Shown here one piece after another: positions 16,321-23,678 of a stretch of 40,585 bases of DNA (positions within the stretch are counted from its first letter, which is position 1; every line of letters starts with the position of its first letter). The position numbers were made by a program, and so were the translations under genes. This stretch comes from Psychrobacter sp. FME13. Lineage in GTDB: Bacteria; Pseudomonadota; Gammaproteobacteria; Pseudomonadales; Moraxellaceae. The DNA lies in contig NZ_RRYV01000017.1 of NCBI RefSeq assembly GCF_014861395.1, positions 1-40,585 on the forward strand, written 5' to 3'. The notes under the pieces are model-generated. The model did no database searches. It was not told the origin of the DNA and was given only the letters and a program-made list of their open reading frames with translations.

Positions 16321-18287
16321 AACAGAGACTTCTCACCCTTTATATCTTTCCATTTGATAATCTGACCTTTTTGTACCGTCAGCACATTCATCTCAACGAA
16401 TGAGTTTATGGAAATGCTACGAGCGAAGTAGCGTCTTAAGATTGAGGCGAATAAGAAAGGGTGCACTCCTGCTAATAAGCTCTCATCGAAGGTGATGGTT
16501 ATTGCCATGCCTTTGACTAAACTTCCTGCGCCTTTATGCCTCACTAATTTAGTAATTGGCTCAACGGTGAGCCGCTTTATACTATTGACCTCAGACTTAT
16601 AAAGCTCGTTATTTTCGTGAGGAAAAGCTAACAGTAGCTCTTTTAGCAGTAAAGTACTATCCTTCTCAGAATAGTCTGCTAATGAGACGTAGCTTAGGTT
16701 AAGCTGATTGAGCAATGACCAAAGCGTATGCTCTTCGTTTACAGCGTCAATCGGCTTAGTCACCTCAGAGATAATATGAGCGCCGCGTATTGGCAAAGCC
16801 ACATCTATCAAAAAATCTGACTCTACCGATCTAGCCATAATCAAAGGTAAATCGCGGTTAGTACACCACGCCTCTACCGCCAAGTGGTCGATCTTAAAAC
16901 TAAATACAGACTGCCCCTCACTCATCATCGACAAGTAAACCTCACTGCCTAAGTAAGACGTTCGGCCACCATACATACCTGCTGAGGTAGAGGGCACTCT
17001 CTTATCTCGTCTCATCGAAAAAAAAGCGTTATTATTACTTTTATTAATAAAAACCTCTTGATCGGCAGCCTTATAAATCGGAGTAAAATTAATTTGTTGA
17101 TTATTAAACTTATCGAACCCCTTAACTCGCTCTATACTATGCACTTCAAAGTTTAACGGATGAACACGATCGACTATGACGTGATGCTCCGTATTTTGCA
17201 TAGTGACTGGAAACCGTACTGATTTTTTTCTAAATAGGTTGACCAAAGGAGCAGTATTGATAGTGATATCTTGCTCTTTAAGCAATTGCGTCAACTCAGG
17301 TACATAGCTATCAAATAAGAATGAGACACTAAACCTACGTTTCTCATGTCCTACGACGCGTTTATTTACCCCATTTTCGACTATCACCTCTTCAGTCTGT
17401 GCAGCAGTAAGCGCAAAGTCGCCATTCAATTCCGCTTTTCTTATCGCTTTTTTTATACCATGTTGACTGACAAATAAGAACTTTTCTGGTAGCTGGATAT
17501 ATTCTTGCATTAGTCTTAAAGAGGAGATGGATTTATCTAAATCAAATACTAGTGCTTCCTCATCAGCAAATCCTTTATGCTCAGGATGTTGCTCTAAGGG
17601 ATAATACCATTTGCGCGCATCCTCAAAACTGTGACACACGATGTTAGTACAGGAGTTCATTAGTAGGTTTAAAAGTTGTGAGGCTACAGGAAGATCCGAG
17701 CCTAGATAAAACACAAAATCCTCAGGCGTTAGATCAGAACATTTGATTGCCGAACTCAGTGAAAAGTCCAGTCTTAACGCTGATAAGCTAGCCCCTGTTT
17801 TTACAGTTTTGAGATCAGGCAAGTAACTTAATGAATTGGTATAATGCGATGCCTCAAGCTCAATAGGAGTCAACTCTGTATCTTGAGTCAGTGAGAAATG
17901 GCAGCTCAAAGTGTTAGCATCAATGTCGATAGGTAAAGATTCAAGCAAATGCCCGCGTTTTAATGTATTTAGCACATTGACATTATAGTGCTTTGAGGTG
18001 TCAAACTTTATGATAGTGGAGGCAGGAGTAGGATGCAAAAACTGCGGGTAAATCACCTCTAAGATACGCTGAACAAAGCGGGGGTATTCGGCATCTATTT
18101 TGAGCTGAGTTCGTGCTGTCAGATAAGCCACCCCTTCAAGTAGGCGTTCGACATAAGGGTCTGGCGTCTCATTAGCACTTAATTTAAGACGAGACGCGAT
18201 CTTAGGATATTGACTTGCAAACTCTTGACCCATCTCTCGCAAAAATCTTAGCTCTTTATTATAATAAGATATAATTTTTTTATTCAT
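16317..18287 (-). CDS. tssF: TssF baseplate protein
   Basis: TssF (ImpG/VasA family), the large wedge subunit. The N-terminus is diagnostic: YYNKELRFLREMGQEFASQYPKIASRL, then PDPYVERLLEGVAYLTARTQ and LEVIYPQFLHPTPAS. At 656 residues it is slightly longer than many family members. The C-terminal half includes FEVHSIERVKGFDKF and RDKRVPSTSAGMYGGRTSYL, which fit the family. The gene overlaps tssE by eight bases upstream and tssG by four bases downstream, so tssE, tssF and tssG form one tightly coupled unit. Confidence 0.95.
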   Translation of the reverse strand: MNKKIISYYNKELRFLREMGQEFASQYPKIASRLKLSANETPDPYVERLLEGVAYLTARTQLKIDAEYPRFVQRILEVIYPQFLHPTPASTIIKFDTSKHYNVNVLNTLKRGHLLESLPIDIDANTLSCHFSLTQDTELTPIELEASHYTNSLSYLPDLKTVKTGASLSALRLDFSLSSAIKCSDLTPEDFVFYLGSDLPVASQLLNLLMNSCTNIVCHSFEDARKWYYPLEQHPEHKGFADEEALVFDLDKSISSLRLMQEYIQLPEKFLFVSQHGIKKAIRKAELNGDFALTAAQTEEVIVENGVNKRVVGHEKRRFSVSFLFDSYVPELTQLLKEQDITINTAPLVNLFRKKSVRFPVTMQNTEHHVIVDRVHPLNFEVHSIERVKGFDKFNNQQINFTPIYKAADQEVFINKSNNNAFFSMRRDKRVPSTSAGMYGGRTSYLGSEVYLSMMSEGQSVFSFKIDHLAVEAWCTNRDLPLIMARSVESDFLIDVALPIRGAHIISEVTKPIDAVNEEHTLWSLLNQLNLSYVSLADYSEKDSTLLLKELLLAFPHENNELYKSEVNSIKRLTVEPITKLVRHKGAGSLVKGMAITITFDESLLAGVHPFLFASILRRYFARSISINSFVEMNVLTVQKGQIIKWKDIKGEKSLL

Positions 18288-18786
18288 CTACACTGCCATC
18301 CACTAACGAGAAAAGTCCAGTTTCCACATCGATAGTTGTTCTTAACCAAAACTCTCTAGGATAAGGGTTAAGCTTAATCATGCCTTTGATCTCTATCAAT
18401 AATTGATTGTGGTTAAAATGCAGATCATTTTCGATATGGACAAGCACTTTGAGACCATCTTCTTCAAGTCTAGGTTCAAAATTAATCAATGACTCCAAAA
18501 TTAAATCTTGTACCCTACCCCAATCAATGTCTGAGATATTAACGCCAGAAAACGCAGGTATGCCATAGTTGATAGTTGAGCTCTTTACCTGATTAGGTAA
18601 CAGAATATCAAGCTGCTCACTATGCAAACAAGTGGTATTCAACAAAAACAAAATATCTCTTAATATCGATTCACGATACTTAGAGATACTAATGCCACGA
18701 TAATACTTGGCGTCATGATTGCTTCTAGGATCTGTATCTGTCAGCCTATCTAATAAGCAAGGAACTAAACCGATTTCATCTTTCAT
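18280..18786 (-). CDS. tssE: TssE gp25-like baseplate protein
   Basis: A 168-residue gp25-like wedge protein that starts sheath assembly. The N-terminal PCLLDRLTDTDP is the signature of the family, and the middle (ESILRDILFLLNT, YGIPAFSGVNISD) and the C-terminal beta region follow the gpW/gp25 pattern. It is the first gene of the tssE-tssF-tssG unit and lies downstream of the hcp terminator, separated by 276 bases, so its transcription probably comes from read-through or a promoter in that gap; no convincing promoter was identified. Confidence 0.92.
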   Translation of the reverse strand: MKDEIGLVPCLLDRLTDTDPRSNHDAKYYRGISISKYRESILRDILFLLNTTCLHSEQLDILLPNQVKSSTINYGIPAFSGVNISDIDWGRVQDLILESLINFEPRLEEDGLKVLVHIENDLHFNHNQLLIEIKGMIKLNPYPREFWLRTTIDVETGLFSLVDGSVDE

Positions 18787-18844
18787 TAACTATCCAACGA
18801 ACTCTTTATTTTGTATTATTTAATGACTTTTTGTATATAGTGAG

Positions 18845-18965
18845 TTCAATATAAAAATGATACAGCGGGACTGGGATTAATTTTGCGCAGCCTCTGTCGG
18901 CGTAGGCACAGCACGCCAGTAAAATTTATACCAGTTCCGCGTTTAAATATAATGTATCTGTTTTA
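18845..18965. repeat. Palindromic intergenic element between hcp and tssE
   Basis: An imperfect inverted repeat of about 100 bases. The left arm has GCGGGACTGG (18865-18874) and ATTAATTTTG; the right arm has AAAATTTATA and CCAGTTCCGC (18931-18940), pairing with one mismatch in the outer ten bases. The loop contains AGCCTCTGTCGGCGTAGGCA, itself with GCCT/AGGC ends, and is richer in GC than its surroundings. The form is that of a dispersed miniature or REP-like repeat. Only one copy lies in the window, so its dispersed nature is inferred. Confidence 0.6.
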
Positions 18966-18997
18966 TTTAGAATCGACTATAACTGTGGCTTATCTTT

Positions 18998-19037
18998 TAA
19001 AAAAAAGATCTAACTCAAACTTTTAAGCTAGATCTTT
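18998..19037 (-). terminator. Intrinsic terminator after hcp
   Basis: On the minus strand AAAGATCTAGCT (19037-19026) pairs with AGTTAGATCTTT (19015-19004) with one mismatch, leaving a ten-base loop, and is followed at once by a run of T residues. It begins 25 bases after the hcp stop codon. Partial termination here would keep the abundant hcp message separate from the tssEFG unit. Confidence 0.8.
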
Positions 19038-19062
19038 GTATTATAAACAATAAGAGAAGCGA

Positions 19063-19545
19063 TTAAGCAGAGCGATTCTCTTTGACATTGAAGGCCATTT
19101 GCACTTCAGCGCCTTTAGAACCTTTATCATTCTGTTCCCAATACTGGTTTTTAACTTTAGCCGCTTGGAATGAGTATTCCATCATTAGTGACTCATTTTC
19201 TTGAGCACCAACGAATTTAACAGCAGTGATTAACACATCTTCTAGAGTAGTACGTGAGTACTCAACTTGGTTGCCGCCGGCTTTACAAACAGAGATCTCA
19301 ACCTTACCTAAATGCTGACCTACTGAACAGTTCTTTAGTACCGTCGGTGCAGCCTTATCGATAGCAGCAACTACAGTCAAATCATCAAAGTTGACCTTGC
19401 CAGCGCCACCGCCGCCGCCAGAACTCATAGAGCCTGGCTGCTCAGCACCCCAGCTAAAGCTTTGAATGTCAGTCCAGCTTTTGTGGTTAGAGTCCTTAGA
19501 TTCGCCGCTAACCCCTTCGATGCGCATAAACATATCTAACGCCAT
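19063..19545 (-). CDS. hcp: Hcp (TssD) tube protein
   Basis: Hcp forms hexameric rings that stack into the inner tube and is secreted with each firing event. The 160-residue sequence has the canonical start MALDMFMRIEGVSGESKD, the HKSWTDIQSFSWGAEQPG motif, a glycine-rich loop (SSGGGGGAGKVNF), and the ETQxxxxY-like NESLMMEYSFQAAKV region near the C-terminus. A strong ribosome site (AGGAGAG) lies seven bases above the ATG, in line with high expression. It is flanked by a hairpin over the tssC stop and a terminator just downstream, a layout that favours a stable, abundant hcp message. Confidence 0.97.
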   Translation of the reverse strand: MALDMFMRIEGVSGESKDSNHKSWTDIQSFSWGAEQPGSMSSGGGGGAGKVNFDDLTVVAAIDKAAPTVLKNCSVGQHLGKVEISVCKAGGNQVEYSRTTLEDVLITAVKFVGAQENESLMMEYSFQAAKVKNQYWEQNDKGSKGAEVQMAFNVKENRSA

Positions 19546-19573
19546 ATTACTCTCCTAATTTAAATAAAATATT

Positions 19574-19603
19574 GATGAATAAAAATTGACTTCTTTATTC
19601 ATC
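19574..19603 (-). promoter_or_regulatory. Hairpin overlapping the tssC stop codon, upstream of hcp
   Basis: Perfect ten-base inverted repeat GATGAATAAA (19603-19594 on the minus strand) and TTTATTCATC (19583-19574), with a ten-base loop. It includes the last codons and stop of tssC. It is AT-rich and lacks a following T tract, so it looks more like a transcript-processing or stabilising structure than a terminator. Confidence 0.55.
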
Positions 19604-21097
19604 TCTTGCTGAAGGTAGTTTAGATACTAGACGTAAAGAAACTGTTAACCCTTCTAGTTGATAATGAGGTCTTAAGAAGAACTTCGAAGTATAATAACCA
19701 GGATTGCCTTCGATTTCTTCCACTATAACCTCAGCGGATGCTAATGGTTTTCTTGCTTTGGTTTCTTGAGTTGAATTAGCAGGATCTCCATCGACATAGT
19801 TCATAATCCACTCATTGAGCCATCTCTCCATATCTTCGCGCTCTTTGAACGAGCCTACCTTGTCTCTGACAATACATTTGAGATAATGAGCGAAGCGGCA
19901 ACAAGCAAATAGATAAGGCAAACGTGCTGCTAGCTTAGCATTTGCCGAAGCATCTGCATCATAATACTCAGCGGGCTTATTGAGCGACTGCGCTCCTATA
20001 AATGCTGCTAAGTCGGTATTTTTTCTATGTACTAAAGGCATAAACCCTAAATTTGCAAGTTCAGACTCACGGCGATCACTGATAGCGATTTCGGTAGGAC
20101 ATTTCATGTCTACACCGCCATCATCAGTAGGGAAAGTATGAGTTGGTAAATTCTCAACTATACCGCCCGACTCTACGCCTCTGATAGAGGTGCACCAGCC
20201 ATATTGTTTAAAAGATCTATTAATATTGACAGCCATAGCATAAGCGGCATTAGACCAAGTGTACTTATCATGGTTCGAGCCATCAGTATTTTCTTCAAAA
20301 TCGAACTCATCGACTGGGTTTGATTTTGAGCTGTAAGGCAATCTTGATAGAAACTTAGGTAGCGCTAAACCAATATAACGTGAGTCCTCAGACTCTCTCA
20401 AGCTACGCCAGCTAGCGTATTCTGTATTTTGGAAAATCTTACTTAGGTCTCTTGGGTTGGCAAGCTCCTGCCAAGTCTCCATCTGCATCACATCAGGAGA
20501 GGCTCCTGCGATAAATGGGCAATGAGAAGCAGCGGCTATCTTCTTCATACCATTTAATAGCTCAACATCTTGTGGCGAGTGGTCAAAATAATAGTCACCA
20601 ACCATGCAACCAAACGGCTCGCCACCGAACTGACCGTACTCCTCTTCATATATTCTTTTGAATAACGGGCTTTGATCCCAAGCAACACCTTTGTAGCGCT
20701 TGATATCGCGAGCTATTTCTCTTTTTGCGATCGGTAAAACTTTTATTTTTAGTAAGTCATCGCTTTCTGTATTGGTAACCAAATGGTTTAACCCTCGCCA
20801 TGCACCTTCTAGTTTTTGAAACTCTTCATGATGAATGATCTGATTAATCTGTTCTGACAGCTTGCGATCTATCTCAGCGATAATGTACTCAATAGTCTGA
20901 TAAGCATCATCTGATACCACTACTGTATTTTTTAAAGCCTGCTCAGCTAGTGTAGTGACTGCGTGTTGCACCGCACTTTTGGCATCTTCAGTTTTAGGTC
21001 TGAATTCCTTTTGTAATAAGTCTGCAAATCCTGTCTCTTTTTCTTGTAAAAGCTCAGGGTTTACCTCTGTTTTATTTAACTCTTGGACTTTATTCAT
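19595..21097 (-). CDS. tssC: TssC sheath large subunit
   Basis: TssC (VipB/ImpC) forms, with TssB, the contractile sheath around the Hcp tube. The 500-residue protein shows the family landmarks: NTVVVSDDAYQTIEYIIAEID, FQKLEGAWRGLNHLV, IYEEEYGQFGGEPFG, VGDYYFDHSPQDVELL, SHCPFIAGASPDVMQM and the C-terminal FFLRPHYQLEGLTVSLRL that ends in the handshake/inner-layer region. It starts 35 bases downstream of tssB with only a weak ribosome site, so translation may partly depend on its position behind tssB. Confidence 0.97.
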   Translation of the reverse strand: MNKVQELNKTEVNPELLQEKETGFADLLQKEFRPKTEDAKSAVQHAVTTLAEQALKNTVVVSDDAYQTIEYIIAEIDRKLSEQINQIIHHEEFQKLEGAWRGLNHLVTNTESDDLLKIKVLPIAKREIARDIKRYKGVAWDQSPLFKRIYEEEYGQFGGEPFGCMVGDYYFDHSPQDVELLNGMKKIAAASHCPFIAGASPDVMQMETWQELANPRDLSKIFQNTEYASWRSLRESEDSRYIGLALPKFLSRLPYSSKSNPVDEFDFEENTDGSNHDKYTWSNAAYAMAVNINRSFKQYGWCTSIRGVESGGIVENLPTHTFPTDDGGVDMKCPTEIAISDRRESELANLGFMPLVHRKNTDLAAFIGAQSLNKPAEYYDADASANAKLAARLPYLFACCRFAHYLKCIVRDKVGSFKEREDMERWLNEWIMNYVDGDPANSTQETKARKPLASAEVIVEEIEGNPGYYTSKFFLRPHYQLEGLTVSLRLVSKLPSARDE

Positions 21098-21132
21098 AAT
21101 AGTAGTCTCTAACTCTATAATTTTCTAACTGT

Positions 21133-21672
21133 TTATTCGTCGCTGCTATTGTTTGCAGCAGCCTTATTACTACTCGCTAGCGCTTGTAGCAACTCACTAT
21201 CCGCTAAAACTTTAGAGATAAGCTCTTCAGCTCCCGATTTACCATCCATATAAGATAGTAGGTTTGATAGCTCAGTTCGTGCTTGCAAAAGCTCTCTTAA
21301 AGGCTCAACTTTATTGGCCACTGCTGTTGGCGAGAAGTCGTCCATACTCTCAAACTCAAGCTCGACATTCAGATTACCTTCTCCTGTCAAGGTGTTTTGA
21401 ACTTGGAAAGCAGCTCTAGGCTTCAAGGCTTTCATTCTGTCATCAAAGTTATCTATATCTACTTCTAAGAATTTTCTCTCAGATAAATCGGGCACTAGAA
21501 CTTGCGACTTACCTACTAGATCGGCCATAACGCCCATAACAAAAGGTAACTCTACGGTTGATTCTGACCCATACAACTCGACATCATATTCAATCTGTAC
21601 ACGAGGAGCACGATTGCGTCCTACAAATTTTTGGCTTGACGAATACTTTCTATTGGGATTATCGTTAGACAT
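21133..21672 (-). CDS. tssB: TssB sheath small subunit
   Basis: TssB (VipA/ImpB), partner of TssC. The 179-residue protein contains SSQKFVGRNRAPRVQIEYDV, ELPFVMGVMADLVGKS, the DNFDDRMKALKPR motif and a C-terminal helical region ending in an Ala/Asn/Ser-rich tail. All are usual for the family. A clear AAGGAAG lies seven bases before the ATG. The 250-base gap above it, with a marked palindrome, suggests that tssB begins its own transcript or is controlled separately from tssA. Confidence 0.96.
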   Translation of the reverse strand: MSNDNPNRKYSSSQKFVGRNRAPRVQIEYDVELYGSESTVELPFVMGVMADLVGKSQVLVPDLSERKFLEVDIDNFDDRMKALKPRAAFQVQNTLTGEGNLNVELEFESMDDFSPTAVANKVEPLRELLQARTELSNLLSYMDGKSGAEELISKVLADSELLQALASSNKAAANNSSDE

Positions 21673-21760
21673 TTATACTTCCTTTTGAAATTGCCTCTTA
21701 ACTAATGGCTAATAAGGGTTAAATTCAACTTAATTGCAAGTTCTTATTGTGAGTTATCTG

Positions 21761-21808
21761 ATAAACTACAGATTAATAGAGGAAATTTATTTCCCTACTA
21801 TAGTTTAT
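21761..21808. promoter_or_regulatory. Nested palindrome between tssA and tssB
   Basis: Outer arms ATAAACTA (21761-21768) and TAGTTTAT (21801-21808) and inner arms GGAAAT (21781-21786) and ATTTCC (21789-21794) are symmetric about the same centre. No T run follows on either strand, so it may be an operator or a hairpin in the leader of tssB rather than a classical terminator. The remainder of the gap (21673-21922) shows no other clear signal. Confidence 0.45.
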
Positions 21809-21922
21809 TAACTTAACTAAATCTACATTTTAAGCTCACTGTTACATTATAGCTATAATCAATTCATAATACTTATTTTGTAGCTTATAGCTCAAGGTGC
21901 TTATCACAAGGTCTCGTCAGCA

Positions 21923-22981
21923 TCAGTCCTCATCACTTTCTTGTTCACTCTCTTCTTTACCAATAATCAAGTCCAAGTCATTAAGACTGTTAGGACTTAT
22001 ATTTTTTAGTATCTCATAAAAACTCATATCCATAAGCTTTTGCAATCTTTCTATAAATAGTGGAGCGGGATGACTTGGCTCTTTCAATCTAAAATATAAG
22101 TTCAATTTCTCTAATACTATTTTTACGTCAGCTCTATCTTTTATTTTTATATCCTCTAAGCTTTGTATGTCGAGGACTGGTTTAGTCATCACTGTATTTA
22201 GAGCGGTGCCAACCTCTTCTTCAGAAGAATCTTGATTATCGCTTTCTTCCATAGTAGATGTCCTAACTAGTAAGCTTGCAATCACTTCTAAAGGTTTCTT
22301 TATGGTAGAAAAGTCTAAGTGAAAACCTTCAAGATTTTTATCAAAAACATTTTCTATTGCTAATATCAAATCTAAAGCATCTTTTAGAGCTAAGAGCTCT
22401 TCTTGTTCGTTCTCATAGGCTACTTTTATGTCCTCTATAAGCTTTTCTTTACCCCCAGGATATAAGCCATCTTCATTATTCATCAATGATGCCGCTACGG
22501 ACTTTATTTTAAAATAACTCTTTTTGCTAGGTGAGTATAAGATATTCGATTCATTTAGCTGCTGGATAATACCAGTATTAGCGATGAGTAGACCTATGGA
22601 TCCTGATCTATAAAAAGCATCAAAACTACCCTCTTCATCTACTAGCTTTGGATATAAGTCTTCCCAATACTTGTCCACATTGGCATAGATGATCTCACAG
22701 CCCTTTTTAAAGCCTTTAACACCATAGTTGGCCGTCAGTGCTTGCGCATAAAAACAGAATACTCTGATATCTTTAGATTCAGATAGTATTTGGCGACAAA
22801 GCTTTTCAACTGTGTTCCAGTCTGGTTCTTCCGCCTCAATTATGACATCGCCATACTGCTGTTCAGGCTTACCTTCAACTAAGGTCTGAATATCAATAAA
22901 CCGTGCGTCATATTCTATGTCTATACCTGTTGGCTGCGCTGCTGAAATAGGATCCACAAAATCTGAAAAATTTTTAGTCAT
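21923..22981 (-). CDS. tssA: TssA (ImpA-N domain protein)
   Basis: TssA proteins prime tail assembly on the baseplate and sheath. The 352-residue protein carries an ImpA N-terminal domain: VDPISAAQPTGIDIEYDARF, then EEPDWNTVEKLCRQIL and KDIRVFCFYAQALTANYGVKGFKKG, and YWEDLYPKLVDEEG. The C-terminal part (residues 260-352) has a short domain with ADVKIVLEKLNLYFRLKEPSHPAPLFIERLQKLM, the repeat-like end seen in short TssA forms, then an acidic tail. The ATG follows the tagF stop after three bases, so the two are translated together. Confidence 0.92.
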   Translation of the reverse strand: MTKNFSDFVDPISAAQPTGIDIEYDARFIDIQTLVEGKPEQQYGDVIIEAEEPDWNTVEKLCRQILSESKDIRVFCFYAQALTANYGVKGFKKGCEIIYANVDKYWEDLYPKLVDEEGSFDAFYRSGSIGLLIANTGIIQQLNESNILYSPSKKSYFKIKSVAASLMNNEDGLYPGGKEKLIEDIKVAYENEQEELLALKDALDLILAIENVFDKNLEGFHLDFSTIKKPLEVIASLLVRTSTMEESDNQDSSEEEVGTALNTVMTKPVLDIQSLEDIKIKDRADVKIVLEKLNLYFRLKEPSHPAPLFIERLQKLMDMSFYEILKNISPNSLNDLDLIIGKEESEQESDED

Positions 22982-22984
22982 AAT

Positions 22985-23581
22985 TTAGCCATATATTTTG
23001 TTGTAGAGCGTACAAGTCAAAGCTCCTTGATGAGTAATAGTAGAAAAATTGTCTAGGTTAATCCAATATGACTCCATAATAGACTCATGTCTCTTTGCTA
23101 TGATTTCTGAGACAATATTCTTTATAACATCCTTAAGGCCTTCTGCTACTTCATAATCGGTGGATATCGATGCAAAATACTGTTGTTCGGTAGTAGTAAA
23201 GTCGCCGTTTGCTATCAAATTGACAAACCCTTGATATTGGTTAGCCATTGAAAGCACTGACTCAAACATGCTCTCTAAGCTCTCAAATTGACTGATTGGA
23301 TATTCGAAATAGACTAAAAAAGGGTGTTTACGCTCTGCCATATCTGAGCTTAATGTCGTCAAACCTACCTTCAATTTTTCACCTTCGCTTATAATAAATA
23401 GCCATATAGGCTTATCTTTATTTTTATTGCCCAAAAAAGGTAATAAGCTATTGGTATTAGAGCACTTATTGAACCAGACTTCCCAGTCGTAATAGTAATC
23501 TCGCGCTAACCCAGAGGCCTTTATAAACTCCCTTCTTCTACGGAGTTTGCCGAAGTAATGGAACTGTTCCCTGTTAGACAT
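22985..23581 (-). CDS. tagF: TagF (ImpM family) T6SS accessory protein
   Basis: TagF-type proteins act in the cytoplasm and in several systems repress T6SS assembly after translation. The 198-residue protein has the typical early HYFGKLRRRREFIKASGL motif, WEVWFNKCSN, the IWLFIISEGEKLKVGLTTLSSDMAERKHPFLVYFEY core and a variable C-terminus. No PpkA, PppA or Fha partner is present in the window, so if it represses firing here it probably does so without a local phosphorylation switch. It starts 97 bases after tssM and runs directly into tssA. Confidence 0.88.
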   Translation of the reverse strand: MSNREQFHYFGKLRRRREFIKASGLARDYYYDWEVWFNKCSNTNSLLPFLGNKNKDKPIWLFIISEGEKLKVGLTTLSSDMAERKHPFLVYFEYPISQFESLESMFESVLSMANQYQGFVNLIANGDFTTTEQQYFASISTDYEVAEGLKDVIKNIVSEIIAKRHESIMESYWINLDNFSTITHQGALTCTLYNKIYG

Positions 23582-23678
23582 TTAATTTCTCTTACTTTTG
23601 TTAATGCTAGGTTTGAAAGTGCTATTTGAAAGTGATTAGCGTATGAATCTGCACCACTAAAAGTCTTTAGTTAGGCTT

